64,000 nucleotides of DNA from Paenibacillus macerans (lineage in GTDB: Bacteria; Bacillota; Bacilli; Paenibacillales; Paenibacillaceae): contig NZ_UGSI01000001.1 in assembly GCF_900454495.1 (NCBI RefSeq), forward strand, positions 2,914,001 to 2,978,000. Reading direction: 5' to 3'. Below the pieces are notes generated by a model, which saw only the letters and a program-made list of their open reading frames with translations, was not told the origin of the DNA and did no database searches. Below, in pieces: positions 8,581 through 17,182 of this stretch; the stretch's first letter is position 1, and each line of letters begins with the position of its first letter. The position numbers were made by a program, and so were the translations under genes.

Positions 8581-8655
8581 CTTGAGGTTTCCATTATCGT
8601 CAAAGCGAGCGGGCTATCGGAAGACGAAGTCAACTCCTTAAAGTCCAATCCATAG
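8581..8655 (+). pseudogene. C-terminal scrap of an Rpn/PD-(D/E)XK nuclease-type gene
   Basis: Read from 8584 the frame gives EVSIIVKASGLSEDEVNSLK and then a stop at 8653-8655. This nearly matches the C-terminus of the intact Rpn-type protein at 33027-33956 (EVSVIVKASGLTKDEVESLK). It is fused out of frame to the AraC remnant, showing a deletion or recombination joint near 8580. Confidence 0.7.
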
Positions 8656-8657
8656 TT

Positions 8658-8666
8658 TTATAACTC
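8658..8666 (+). repeat. Left member of a 9-bp inverted repeat flanking IS copy 1
   Basis: TTATAACTC here is matched by GAGTTATAA at 10206-10214. The pair encloses 1557 bp including the IS1595-type element. Bases 8661-8674 also resemble the end of an IS4-type remnant beside IS copy 2 (TAACTCAACTTTCGCAG at 55500). It may be the outer ends of an older element into which the IS1595 copy jumped. Confidence 0.4.
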
Positions 8667-8885
8667 GACTTTCGCAGTGTCACAAATCGACGCCGGGTGA
8701 GGGGGGGGCTGTAAAGGGACTATCTAAAGGCTTCGTGTCTTGGTGCTCCTGCCTGTAGCCTTTGCACGATTATTCCTTTCGTTCAGGGAGCAGGGGGTGG
8801 GGGCTAGAGCAAGGGTTCCAAAAAAGAGAGGAAAAAAACAAAAAAGATGAGGAAAAAATGAGGCGGTTCAGGTAAGATTTTCGGC

Positions 8886-8914
8886 TTGATTAGAGAACGT
8901 GTGTTTGGTATAAT
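8886..8914 (+). promoter_or_regulatory. Transposase promoter, IS copy 1
   Basis: TTGATT, 17 bases, TATAAT: a near-consensus SigA promoter about 50 bp before the transposase start. The same arrangement is kept in copy 2 at 55904-55932. Confidence 0.75.
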
Positions 8915-8966
8915 GAAATAAATGGAACTTATGTTCGTGTATTCTTGATTCGGGGGCGGAGCGGGC

Positions 8967-9881
8967 ATGGAAGTCAATACGGGAACGGAACTTCAATCAT
9001 TCAGCAGTCGTTTTAACAGCGAGCAGGACTGCATGGAGGCGCTAATCGCGATGAAGTGGCCCAGCGGCTTCGTCTGCCCGCGCTGCGCTCACACCCGGTG
9101 CAGCCGTCTGACTTCCCGGCATATCCCCTTGTTCGAGTGCGGAAAGTGCAAGCATCAAGCGTCGCCTTTGGTCGGCACAATTTTTGAAGGAACGCATCTG
9201 CCCTTGCTCAAGTGGTTCGAGGCCCTGGATTTGTTCCTGCTTGAGGGCGGCATCTCGGCGCTGCGGCTGCGCCAGGTGATCCGGGTTGCCTACAAGACCG
9301 CCTGGTCGATGCTGCACAAAATACGTCATGCCGTGGGGGAGTTCGATGCCCGGGAGCTGCTTTCCGGAGACGTGAAGGTGAACAGCGATCAGTACGGGCG
9401 TAATCCGTCCCGGTGTCAGCTTTCGCATCCGTACGCCTCGGCGGTCGTAGCCGGCTGCACGGTCACGGAGTCGGGCGAGCCGGAACAGGTCAAAATCCGC
9501 CTGGTGCCAAATAAGCGGGGAGGCGAAAAAAGGGCAAACCGTCACGATCTAACCGCGTTTATTAGCGGGCATGTGGATGTCCGTACATCGGCGGTACAAT
9601 TGTTCCCTCAGGCCTTTCGGCTGTATGCGCCTTTGCGGAGAGTGGTGAGAGAGGCTTGGGAATCGCTGAAGAGTACGTATGGAGCCTTGGGACTGAAACA
9701 TCTGCAGGCGTACCTGAACGAATACACCGGACGCCGCCGACTGCGCCTGCAAGGAGGACTGCCCGGAGCGGAAGAAACGATGCGGCCGAAGTTACTGCGC
9801 ATGTGTGTGGCAATTCCGGCGATCCCTTACCGCCGGCTGATCGCGCGCCAACCGAACCAGCCCCTTGCGGTTGCGGCCTGA
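8967..9881 (+). CDS. IS1595-family transposase
   Basis: DDE-type transposase of 304 residues. The N-terminal zinc ribbon is clear: CPRCAHTRC and then CGKCKHQASPLVGTIFE. A helical segment (LLKWFEALDLFLLEGGISAL) and the ISXO2-like catalytic region (GDVKVNSDQYGRNPSR, ASAVVAGCTVTE) follow. The ATG at 8967 is 52 bases after the -10 TATAAT. It is very similar throughout to the copy at 55985. Both copies are full length and in frame, so the element may still be active. Confidence 0.9.
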   Translation: MEVNTGTELQSFSSRFNSEQDCMEALIAMKWPSGFVCPRCAHTRCSRLTSRHIPLFECGKCKHQASPLVGTIFEGTHLPLLKWFEALDLFLLEGGISALRLRQVIRVAYKTAWSMLHKIRHAVGEFDARELLSGDVKVNSDQYGRNPSRCQLSHPYASAVVAGCTVTESGEPEQVKIRLVPNKRGGEKRANRHDLTAFISGHVDVRTSAVQLFPQAFRLYAPLRRVVREAWESLKSTYGALGLKHLQAYLNEYTGRRRLRLQGGLPGAEETMRPKLLRMCVAIPAIPYRRLIARQPNQPLAVAA

Positions 9882-10212
9882 TCGTGGCGCTTGAACGGGT
9901 AGGGGGTACCTGATGCAGATCAACTTAATGAGTCCTTGATCTCCTGTCTTGTTCTCTTGTCCGGTCTGTTTCACCTCCCCTAAACCTGATTCCTTCTCCT
10001 AAGCCCGTCTAAATTATCTCGAGCCTATCTGCTTTCCCACCAAATATTTTTTCTCTTGAGCTTGTCTTTCTCTCTGCTACCTGATCAAACGGGATAATCG
10101 TGTAAAGTCTCCTTACAGCAAGTGTTGATCTGTCGTTTCGCCCCACTTCCCTATCCTCAAGCTTTCAACGCCCTTCGCGTTTTCCCACGATTGGTTTTCG
10201 ACTTGAGTTATA

Positions 10213-10258
10213 AATCATCGCCTTGCCGCTCTGACGACGGCAAGGCGATGATTTTTTG
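10213..10258. terminator. Strong terminator with 17-bp perfect stem
   Basis: The arms 10213-10229 and 10239-10255 are exact inverted repeats (core ATCGCCTTGCCG) around a 9-base loop, followed by TTT and preceded by AAA, so it can work on both strands. It ends the permease operon whose last gene stops at 10280. It also shields that operon from the IS element. Confidence 0.9.
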
Positions 10259-10279
10259 CCAGCAGTAGGAGCCCCCCTG

Positions 10280-11371
10280 CTATGTCTTCTCCACCGTCCC
10301 GGATTTTTTCCGATTCTGCTGCTTGATCAACAGCCGGAACAGTTTCTTCCATAATATTTTGAGGATCATATATATAGGTACGATCAGCAGCATGCCGATG
10401 ATGCCAAATATTTTGCCGCTGCCCAGGATGAGCAGAATGGTCGTCACCGGATGGATATCCAGCGTTTTGCCGAACACGTAAGGCGAGATCAGGTTATCCT
10501 GAATTTGCTGCGCCGCCAGGATGATCACCAGCGACCAGATTCCGACGTACGGAGACTCGATCAAGCCGATAAGCACAATAGGAATGGCGGAGATGATGGC
10601 CCCGAAAATCGGGACGAAATTCATAATAACCGCGATGACCGTCAGCAACAAGGCATACGGAAGCCCCAAAATCCAAAATCCGATAAGCATCAAAATTCCC
10701 AGCGCTACGTTGACGATAACCCGGCCGACGATATAATTGTTTAGCACATTGTCGATTTCGCGGACCGTTCTCAACGCTTCTCCGCGATAGCGCCGCGGAA
10801 ACATCTTCGCCAAAGTTACTCCGAAGCGCTGACCATCCTTGAGCAAGTAATACAGAATGATCGGAAACGTGAACAAGGCGATCGCAAAATTGGAAAGCAG
10901 CGAAACAAGGCCGGTAATGGAATTGGCCAGCAACGTGACGCCATTGCCCAGATATTCGGTCACTTTGGAGAAATCAATTTCTTCCAGATGCAAAAAGGAT
11001 AGCTGCTGATTCTCCGCCAGCTCGTTCAGCTTGACATTCAGCATGTCGAGCAAGTTTGGAACGTTTTGCAGCAGATTAACCATTTGGGTTTGCAAAGGCG
11101 GCCATACCCCCACGATAAACGCGACGGCGACGATCAGCATAACCACATACAGCAGCAGAATAGCCAATGTCCGCTTGACCTTGCGCCGTTCCAGAAAATC
11201 CACCGCCGGCCGCAGCAAATAGTAAAAAAATCCGGCGAGCAGCAGCGGAACCAGGACCGCGCTTATCATGATTTGTATGGGACCATAAATAAAATCCAGC
11301 TTAGAGCCCAAATAAACGACGGCAATGATAATAAGCAACAAGGTGCCATAACGAATGGACCTATCTAACAG
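10280..11371 (-). CDS. AI-2E family transporter (YtvI/PerM-like permease)
   Basis: Membrane protein of the AI-2E transporter superfamily with eight predicted hydrophobic segments, including VLVPLLLAGFFYYLLRP near the start and the family signature IMNFVPIFGAIISAIPIVLI. Substrates in this family are mostly unknown. The frame has no ATG at its start. GGGGAGG is followed after 5-6 bases by CTG (11371), giving LLDRSIRYGTLLLIII, which looks like the normal N-terminus. A TTG at 11341 is the first standard start but would cut this off and has no good ribosome site. It is the third gene of the kinase-regulator-permease operon, 42 bp after the response regulator. Confidence 0.85.
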   Translation of the reverse strand: MLDRSIRYGTLLLIIIAVVYLGSKLDFIYGPIQIMISAVLVPLLLAGFFYYLLRPAVDFLERRKVKRTLAILLLYVVMLIVAVAFIVGVWPPLQTQMVNLLQNVPNLLDMLNVKLNELAENQQLSFLHLEEIDFSKVTEYLGNGVTLLANSITGLVSLLSNFAIALFTFPIILYYLLKDGQRFGVTLAKMFPRRYRGEALRTVREIDNVLNNYIVGRVIVNVALGILMLIGFWILGLPYALLLTVIAVIMNFVPIFGAIISAIPIVLIGLIESPYVGIWSLVIILAAQQIQDNLISPYVFGKTLDIHPVTTILLILGSGKIFGIIGMLLIVPIYMILKILWKKLFRLLIKQQNRKKSGTVEKT

Positions 11372-11412
11372 CTTTACCTCCCCCTCATTTGTTTGATTTT
11401 GACCGGGCGTAC

Positions 11413-12063
11413 TTAAGGATGAAGAATTCCCCGTTCCAGAGCCGTTGCTACGGCTTGCGACCGAGAATCAACTCCCAGTTTATTATAGATGTTCGTTAAA
11501 TACGCCTTAACCGTTCGCTCGGAAATGCCCATATCAAAAGCAATTTCTTTGCTTTTGTACCCGCGGGCGACGAACTGCAGGACCTGAACTTCTTTCTCGG
11601 TAAGCGAAGAAACCTGCTCCTTCCGCGGGGTGTCCTCCCGGTGCTCTTTCGCAGCCAGCGCTTTGGCCAAAATATCGGCCTGCAGCAGCGTCTCTCCTCG
11701 CATCGCCGATTCGATCGTACGGAACAGATGATCCCGGCCCGTATCTTTGAGCAAATAACCTTTCGCCCCCAAAGCAAGGCCGTTAGCGATAAGATCATCT
11801 TCGTTATAAGTCGTCAAAATAATGACCGGAATGCGGCTGCCGCTGTTATTCAACAGCTTCATGGCTTCCAGCCCGCTCATGACGGGCATATTCAGGTCCA
11901 TTAAAATCACATCCGGGTTGAGTTCATGAGCCAGCTGAACGGCAATCTCCCCGTTCTCCGCTTCACCGATGACCTCGAATCTCTCATCGGTTTCCAGAAT
12001 CAGCTTGAGTCCTTCTCTCACGACGAAATGATCGTCGACAATCAGCACTTTATACCGGTTCAT
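11413..12063 (-). CDS. NarL/LuxR-type response regulator
   Basis: Two-component response regulator, 216 residues. The receiver domain (1-120) has the acidic pair in VLIVDDHFVV, the phospho-acceptor Asp in VILMDLNMPVMSG, Thr in IILTTYN and Lys in GYLLKDT. The C-terminal LuxR-type HTH begins at LTEKEVQVLQFVARGYKSKE and ends with NIYNKLGVDSRSQAV. Its ATG overlaps the stop codon of the kinase gene (ATGA), so the two are translationally coupled. It resembles the LiaR/YxjL group; there is no LiaF gene here. Confidence 0.93.
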   Translation of the reverse strand: MNRYKVLIVDDHFVVREGLKLILETDERFEVIGEAENGEIAVQLAHELNPDVILMDLNMPVMSGLEAMKLLNNSGSRIPVIILTTYNEDDLIANGLALGAKGYLLKDTGRDHLFRTIESAMRGETLLQADILAKALAAKEHREDTPRKEQVSSLTEKEVQVLQFVARGYKSKEIAFDMGISERTVKAYLTNIYNKLGVDSRSQAVATALERGILHP

Positions 12064-13280
12064 ACTGTTTCTCCTTCAAGCATTGAAGCCTCCATTTGAA
12101 CTTTTGTGCCTTCCGCACCGCTAAAAATATGAAATTCTCCCCCGATCAGCCTGGCGCGCTCCTGCATCCCCAATATGCCGTAGCGCCCCGGTTGCTTGCC
12201 GAGCATCTCCGTGTTAAAACCTGTCCCGTTATCTCTAATTTCAACAAACAACCGGTTATTCGCATCGGACACCGTTACCCATACTTTATCGGCCTTGGCA
12301 TGTTTGGTCACATTGGTCAAGCACTCGCTAATGATCTGCAGACTATGTTCGGTCATTTTTCCCGACAAGCGCCGGGTGACTTTTATATCCAAAAATGTCT
12401 GAATCCCTGTAGCCTGGATAAAACGCCGGACCTCATCAGCCACCGCCTCTTTGAAATCGACGTCAGGGCCCGATTTGACCCGCAAGTCGTCGATCGCCCG
12501 GCGGGCATCGGCCAAAGTTCGCCGCGCCTGCTCCATCGCTTTCTTGACAATATCCCGCGACCGGTCCGTGTTTCCCTGGGCCATAAAAGCGTCGACGGCC
12601 TCCAACTGCATGATCAGGCCTGCCAAGCCCTGGGCCAGTGTATCGTGGAGATCGCGAGCCATACGCTGCCGTTCATTGGCAAGGGTCAATTCTTCAACTT
12701 TCCGATGTGCCTTCTCCAGGTCGCGCAAAAAATTTTGCGTCCTGAGGCGCGCATGAACTTGTCTAAAAAAGAGCAGCGCATACGCCATAACGATGATCAT
12801 CATGAAGACAAACATTAGCGACAAACCGATGATTTCATCCAGACTGCCCGCACGCAGAACGCAATAAAAAAACAGCAGCATGCAGAACAGAGCCGTCAGG
12901 AGTATTTTTCGCTTTTGATTATACAAGCCCACGCTTTGCCCGATCAGCACGGGAAACAAACCTATTAAAACGGGAAAAGTGCCTTTTTGCGGCATCAAGT
13001 AGGCGCATATCGCAATCAACAACCCCTGCACTAAAAAATACAGCCAGGGATGTTTTTTGGTAATGCGGTACGAATTCCAGTGCAGGCAGATGTGAGCCAC
13101 AATGCCCGCGCTAAATAACAAACTATTAACGATACGAGGTTCGCCCAGATTTTGTATTGTCAACGAGCTTATAAATACCATCAACACCCAAAGCAATACC
13201 GGGAACCTGGATACGAACAATTCATTAATCGAGTCTGTCAGAGGCGACTCTACATCTTCCGAATTTCTTTTACCGAACAT
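12060..13280 (-). CDS. Sensor histidine kinase (HisKA_3 type)
   Basis: Membrane histidine kinase of 406 residues. The first roughly 170 residues hold six hydrophobic segments with little extracellular sequence, as in intramembrane-sensing kinases. A coiled linker leads to the HisKA_3 domain with the phosphorylated His in RMARDLHDTLAQGLAGL. The ATPase domain has the N-box SECLTNVTKHA and G-boxes IRDNGTGFN and YGILGMQERA. The ATG at 13280 is used because GGAGGGGG lies 5 bases before it; a longer frame to 13319 has no such site. It is the first gene of a three-gene operon. Confidence 0.92.
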   Translation of the reverse strand: MFGKRNSEDVESPLTDSINELFVSRFPVLLWVLMVFISSLTIQNLGEPRIVNSLLFSAGIVAHICLHWNSYRITKKHPWLYFLVQGLLIAICAYLMPQKGTFPVLIGLFPVLIGQSVGLYNQKRKILLTALFCMLLFFYCVLRAGSLDEIIGLSLMFVFMMIIVMAYALLFFRQVHARLRTQNFLRDLEKAHRKVEELTLANERQRMARDLHDTLAQGLAGLIMQLEAVDAFMAQGNTDRSRDIVKKAMEQARRTLADARRAIDDLRVKSGPDVDFKEAVADEVRRFIQATGIQTFLDIKVTRRLSGKMTEHSLQIISECLTNVTKHAKADKVWVTVSDANNRLFVEIRDNGTGFNTEMLGKQPGRYGILGMQERARLIGGEFHIFSGAEGTKVQMEASMLEGETV

Positions 13281-13463
13281 CCGGCCCCCTCCTTTATCTC
13301 TATTATAAGGCCTAAACACTTCCTTTTAACCGTACTTTCGTACATGTACCTTTTTGTTCAAAAGAAACCGGCCTTTGTAGATTTTTGATCTCACCTCGAT
13401 TACAATAAATTTAGCCACATATGATCAGGAGTTTAACCAAATTTGTCTTAGGGGAATCAACAT

Positions 13464-14216
13464 ATGATCAAATCGCAACGAATAAATCAAATTAAAGAAT
13501 ATGTCTTTGAGCATGAGTCGGTATCTTTGGAGGAACTGGTCAAGCACTTTAACGTTTCAAAGAACACGATCCGCAGGGATATCCAGACCCTTGTCGAAGC
13601 GGGGATTCTGAAGAAAGTTTACGGAGGAGTATCCGTCAACCACTCCGCACTCGTTGTCTTTAACGAACGAAGAGATCAAAACTTGACCAAAAAGCAGGAG
13701 ATCGGGAAGCTGGCTTCCCAGTTTGTGGAGGATGGGGAGGTAATTTTTGTCGACTCGGGGACTACAACCCTCGAGCTTCTTCCTTACATTCATCACAAGC
13801 AGCTTACGATTATTTCCAACAACTTTGACTTTATTCACCAAGCCAAAGCGTATCCTTCCTTGGCCATCTTCTCCACAGGCGGCATGCTTGAACGCAAGAC
13901 GAATTCTTTTGTCGGTTTTCAGAGCATTGAATTCCTTAAAAAATATAACATCAACAAAGCTTTCCTCGCTTCCACCGGCATCACCCTAACCAACGGAGTG
14001 ACCAACTCGTCGCCGCTCGAGACCGAGGTAAAAAGTACAATCGTGGAGAAAAGCGCAAAAGTTTATTTGATGATTGACGACAGCAAATTTGACAAATACG
14101 GCATCACCACGTACTGCTCCTTAAGCGACATTGATTACCTGATCACCAACAGCATGCCGGATGAGAGTTATCAACAATACGCTCTAGAACACGGCATTAC
14201 GATTGTCACGCCATAA
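13464..14216 (+). CDS. iolR: DeoR-family repressor, probably IolR
   Basis: Transcriptional regulator of 250 residues, the size of Bacillus subtilis IolR (about 251). The DeoR HTH is at residues 5-57 (ISVSLEELV-type helix, then FNVSKNTIRRDIQTLVEAGI) and the sugar-phosphate sensor domain follows (VIFVDSGTTTLELL, ASTGITLTNGVTN, MIDDSKFDKYG). It is convergent with iolD and next to the iol genes. IolR is known to repress iol operons until 2-deoxy-5-keto-gluconate-6-phosphate binds. ATATGATCA occurs twice around its start (13420 and 13461) and may be an autoregulatory site. Confidence 0.82.
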   Translation: MIKSQRINQIKEYVFEHESVSLEELVKHFNVSKNTIRRDIQTLVEAGILKKVYGGVSVNHSALVVFNERRDQNLTKKQEIGKLASQFVEDGEVIFVDSGTTTLELLPYIHHKQLTIISNNFDFIHQAKAYPSLAIFSTGGMLERKTNSFVGFQSIEFLKKYNINKAFLASTGITLTNGVTNSSPLETEVKSTIVEKSAKVYLMIDDSKFDKYGITTYCSLSDIDYLITNSMPDESYQQYALEHGITIVTP

Positions 14217-14239
14217 GAAAAAATTCCGGCTCCAAACAT

Positions 14240-14290
14240 AAACGGCACGCCCCGGCCTGCTTCATGAATGGGCCGGGACGTGCCGTTTTG
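14240..14290. terminator. Bidirectional terminator between iolR and iolD
   Basis: AAACGGCACG pairs with CGTGCCGTTT, continued inward by CCCGGCC/GGCCGGG, around a loop of about 12 bases. It is followed by TTT and preceded by A-rich sequence. It lies between the two convergent genes and can serve both. Confidence 0.88.
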
Positions 14291-14304
14291 CGGCCGCACG
14301 ATGA

Positions 14305-16218
14305 TTAATACTGCTTGGATTTCTTCAACATCTCCACCTTCCGCCGATACGCCCGCCGGATGCTCTCTTTGTCCGCTACCTCGGCAACCCCGACATGCCA
14401 CCAGCTGTCATAGCCGTCCGTCATTGTCTTCGGCAACACCTTCATGTCGATCAGCGTAGAGGTCGTCTGCTTCTTGGCATCCTCCAGCGCCAGCTTGAGT
14501 TCTTGGGCGGTGTTCGCTCGATAAACCTTGGCGCCGTACGCTTCGGCTACTTTGGCGTAATCGATGTTCATGATCCGGTTGTCCTTCGTCCTGAACTCGC
14601 AGTAATAGCTGCCGGAGCCATGATCCATCTGTAAATTGTTGATACACCCGAAGCCCGAATTGTCAAACAGCAAGATGTTGATTTTGTGATCATATTGAAT
14701 CGCTGTGACCAGCTCCGAGTGCAGCATCAGGAAACTGCCGTCGCCTACGATCGAGTAAACCTCCCGCTCGGGATGGGCCAGCTTGACGCCCAAGGCGCCG
14801 CAGATTTCGTATCCCATGCAAGAGTAGCCATACTCCAAGTGATACGTATTCGCCACTTCGGACGCCCAAAGCCGCTGCAGATCTCCCGGTAAAGAACCGG
14901 CGGAAGAAATGATAATGCTGTCCTTGTCAATCGTGTCATTGATGGCGATCAGCGCCGTGGTCTGCGCCAGCTCCGTGCCAAGCGCGTCCGCATATTCGTT
15001 CATCGTCTCCTGCGTAAAATGCCCCTTGATTTCCGGCTCGAAACCCGAACGTTTAAACTCAATCCGGCCCAAACGTTCACGCTCGGCATTCCATTCCTTT
15101 TTCAGTTCCGCAAGTATCGGCCCAAACTCGCTCACATATCCGCGCAAGCGCTCGTGAAGTTTGCTTAAAGCGGCTTTGGCATCCGCCACCATTTGCAAGC
15201 CATCCAACTTGTAAGCCTGCATACGGCTGACATTAATATTCAGAAACTTCGTATGCTCGAAGTCAAACGCCGTCTTGGACGAAGTGGCAAAGTCGGTGTA
15301 CCGGGTACCGATACCGATTACCAAATCCGCCATTTTGGCCGCCTTGTTCGCGGCCAGTGTCCCCGTAATGCCCATGCCCCCCAGATTGTTGGCAAATGTG
15401 CTTTCCACGGCCGACTTGCCGGCCTGCGTCTCTACCAACGGAATCCCGTACTCCTTGGAGAAAGCGATAAGCTCTGCGCGCGCCTGCGAATATTTCACGC
15501 CTCCGCCCACAACAATCAACGGTTTACGGCTGCTGCGAATCAACCGCTCCGCCGCTTCCAGTTCCCGTTCGCTTGGCTGCAGGCGATCCACATAATGGAC
15601 GCGTTTTTGGAAGAAGGCTTCATCATAATCGAAAGCTTCTCCCTCAACATCCTGGGCAATGCAGATGGTGACCGGTCCGCTCTTGGCCGGATCGGTCAGC
15701 GCTTCAAAGCCTCGTATCAGGCTGCTCATTAACTGTTCCGGGCGCGTCACCCGGTCCCAGTAGCGGGAAACGGGCAGCAGCGCATCGTTGGTCGTAACCG
15801 CGATGCTGTATTCATGCTCCAGCTGCTGCAGTACCGGGTCAGGTTGTCTGGTGGCGAAAGTATCCGCAGCCAGAAACAGAACGGGAAAGTTATTGGCCAG
15901 CGCCGTGGCGGCCGCGGTCACCAGATTGGCGGACCCCGGTCCGGACGAGGTAGACACCGCAAAAATTTTCCGCCGCAGCTTCTCTTTGGCATACGCTATG
16001 GCGGCATGAGCCATACCTTGTTCGTTTTTGCCTTGAAAAACTTTCAAATGGCCGGCATCCTGCTCCAGCGCCTGTCCGATGCCAAGCACATTGCCATGGC
16101 CGAAAACGGTGAATATGCCTTCAACAAACGGTGTTTCCCGGCCGTCAACATGAATATACTGCTGATTTAGAAACTTGACCAAGGCTTGCGCCGTGGTCAA
16201 TCTGATCTTATTCCCCAT
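14305..16218 (-). CDS. iolD: 3D-trihydroxycyclohexane-1,2-dione hydrolase (IolD)
   Basis: Thiamine-diphosphate enzyme of inositol breakdown. It opens the ring of trihydroxycyclohexanedione to 5-deoxy-glucuronate. The 637-residue protein has the three-domain acetolactate synthase fold: N-terminal FVEGIFTVFGHGNVLGIGQAL with the catalytic Glu region, a middle domain with GGGVKYS, and a C-terminal ThDP site EVYSIVGDGSFLMLHSEL continuing to NILLFDNSGFGCINNLQ. The ATG at 16218 follows AAAGGGGAG at 7 bases and begins MGNKIRLTTAQALVKFL, the usual N-terminus. It lies 32 bp after iolB, in one operon. Confidence 0.95.
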   Translation of the reverse strand: MGNKIRLTTAQALVKFLNQQYIHVDGRETPFVEGIFTVFGHGNVLGIGQALEQDAGHLKVFQGKNEQGMAHAAIAYAKEKLRRKIFAVSTSSGPGSANLVTAAATALANNFPVLFLAADTFATRQPDPVLQQLEHEYSIAVTTNDALLPVSRYWDRVTRPEQLMSSLIRGFEALTDPAKSGPVTICIAQDVEGEAFDYDEAFFQKRVHYVDRLQPSERELEAAERLIRSSRKPLIVVGGGVKYSQARAELIAFSKEYGIPLVETQAGKSAVESTFANNLGGMGITGTLAANKAAKMADLVIGIGTRYTDFATSSKTAFDFEHTKFLNINVSRMQAYKLDGLQMVADAKAALSKLHERLRGYVSEFGPILAELKKEWNAERERLGRIEFKRSGFEPEIKGHFTQETMNEYADALGTELAQTTALIAINDTIDKDSIIISSAGSLPGDLQRLWASEVANTYHLEYGYSCMGYEICGALGVKLAHPEREVYSIVGDGSFLMLHSELVTAIQYDHKINILLFDNSGFGCINNLQMDHGSGSYYCEFRTKDNRIMNIDYAKVAEAYGAKVYRANTAQELKLALEDAKKQTTSTLIDMKVLPKTMTDGYDSWWHVGVAEVADKESIRRAYRRKVEMLKKSKQY

Positions 16219-16250
16219 GCTGCTGCTCCCCTTTATATTGAAGTTTCCGG

Positions 16251-17069
16251 TTATTTCCGTCCCAAAATCCACTCATGATCCGGGTCGTTGCGGAATTTCC
16301 AGATCCGCTTGGGCCCTGCCATGACGTTCAAGTAGTAGGATGTATATCCGTCCGGTACGCCCACCGGATGATACCCTGCAGGTACAAGCACCACATCCCG
16401 ATGCTCTACGGACATCGTTTCATCCAAACTGCGGTCGTCCGTGTACACTCTTTGAAAAACAAATCCGGCACGGGGTTCCACTTCGTGATAATACGTTTCT
16501 TCCAGAAACGATTCCTCCGGAAGACGATCCTGGTCATGCTTGTGCGGGGGATAACTCGAGAAATTTCCACCCTCTGTGTACACCTCCACCACAAGCAAGC
16601 TGCTGGCTGAAGGATCGTTGTCAGGCAAAATGTTGTGCACCGTACGTTGGTTCTGGTATTTGCCCCGGCGCTCCACGCTTACGTCCCCGGCTTTAATCCA
16701 GCGGGTCGGAAGCTGCTGCAGGGAAGGAGCATAACACAGGGCGACGGTTGCAGCCGTCACCGCTTCAAGACTGAACCGCTTGCCGCCGGAGACAAACACG
16801 CTGTCGGTCGGCGTTTTCTCGAATACGCGCTCCCTTGTCCCGATCCCCGCAAAACGATGTTCGCCTTCAGTCACCGTAATCCGGCCCGACAGCGCGACGA
16901 TGCAGCATTCCCGATCCGTCAGCGTTTCCTCGTAACGCGCCTTCGCCTTGAGATCAATCATTTTGAAGCCGACATATTTTAACATGGTGTCTTCGGTCAA
17001 TAGCTGGTGGACGATGGCGACACCGCCTTCTTGAACTAAATTCGGTTTACGCAGTAAAGGACTGGTCAC
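16251..17069 (-). CDS. iolB: 5-deoxy-glucuronate isomerase (IolB)
   Basis: Cupin-type isomerase that turns 5-deoxy-glucuronate into 2-deoxy-5-keto-gluconate. The 272-residue product has the bicupin layout. The metal-binding cluster is YPPHKHDQD, with a following Glu in EETYYHEVEPRAGFVFQR and a late His/Gly pattern (VLVPAGYHPVGVPDGYTSYYLN). The start is GTG at 17069 with GGAGGG 8 bases upstream; no ATG is nearby. It is the first gene of the iolB-iolD unit and diverges from the tautomerase gene at 17183. Confidence 0.94.
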   Translation of the reverse strand: MTSPLLRKPNLVQEGGVAIVHQLLTEDTMLKYVGFKMIDLKAKARYEETLTDRECCIVALSGRITVTEGEHRFAGIGTRERVFEKTPTDSVFVSGGKRFSLEAVTAATVALCYAPSLQQLPTRWIKAGDVSVERRGKYQNQRTVHNILPDNDPSASSLLVVEVYTEGGNFSSYPPHKHDQDRLPEESFLEETYYHEVEPRAGFVFQRVYTDDRSLDETMSVEHRDVVLVPAGYHPVGVPDGYTSYYLNVMAGPKRIWKFRNDPDHEWILGRK

Positions 17070-17121
17070 GGATGAATCCCTCCATGTTCATTAAAATCCA
17101 GAGACTCCCATAGGTCAACTA

Positions 17122-17150
17122 TTGATAATATCTTGGTTATGTTTTATATT
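17122..17150 (+). promoter_or_regulatory. Promoter of the tautomerase gene
   Basis: TTGATA, 17 bases, TATATT, with a GGAGG site and ATG 33 bases further on. The divergent iolB promoter must lie in the same 110-bp gap. ATATTATCAA on the minus strand resembles the TTATCAT motif repeated before the iolG operon. Confidence 0.65.
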
Positions 17151-17182
17151 AAATGTATTCAAATTTACAGGAGGACAACAAC

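Larger units (their letters stand above)
8736..10177 (+). mobile_element. IS1595-type insertion sequence, copy 1
   Basis: A block of about 1.44 kb that is closely repeated at 55748-57306. Similarity covers a 230-bp left flank, the transposase and a roughly 300-bp right flank. The edges given are where the two copies stop matching (TGTCTTGGTG on the left, CAACGCCCTTC on the right); true terminal repeats were not identified. No target-site duplication was found. The long non-coding flanks are unusual for this family. Confidence 0.7.

Noticed and set aside
9042..9545. Minus-strand frame opposite the IS1595 transposase (also seen opposite copy 2)
   Set aside because: It recurs in both IS copies only because the transposase is repeated; there is no start signal or recognisable domain.
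8658..10214. Taking the TTATAACTC inverted repeat as the true ends of the IS1595 element
   Set aside because: Similarity between the two IS copies stops well inside these points and copy 2 lacks the right-hand repeat, so they more likely belong to an older element.
12096..12818. Plus-strand frame of 240 codons opposite the histidine kinase
   Set aside because: Antisense shadow of a complete kinase with H-, N- and G-boxes; no independent support.
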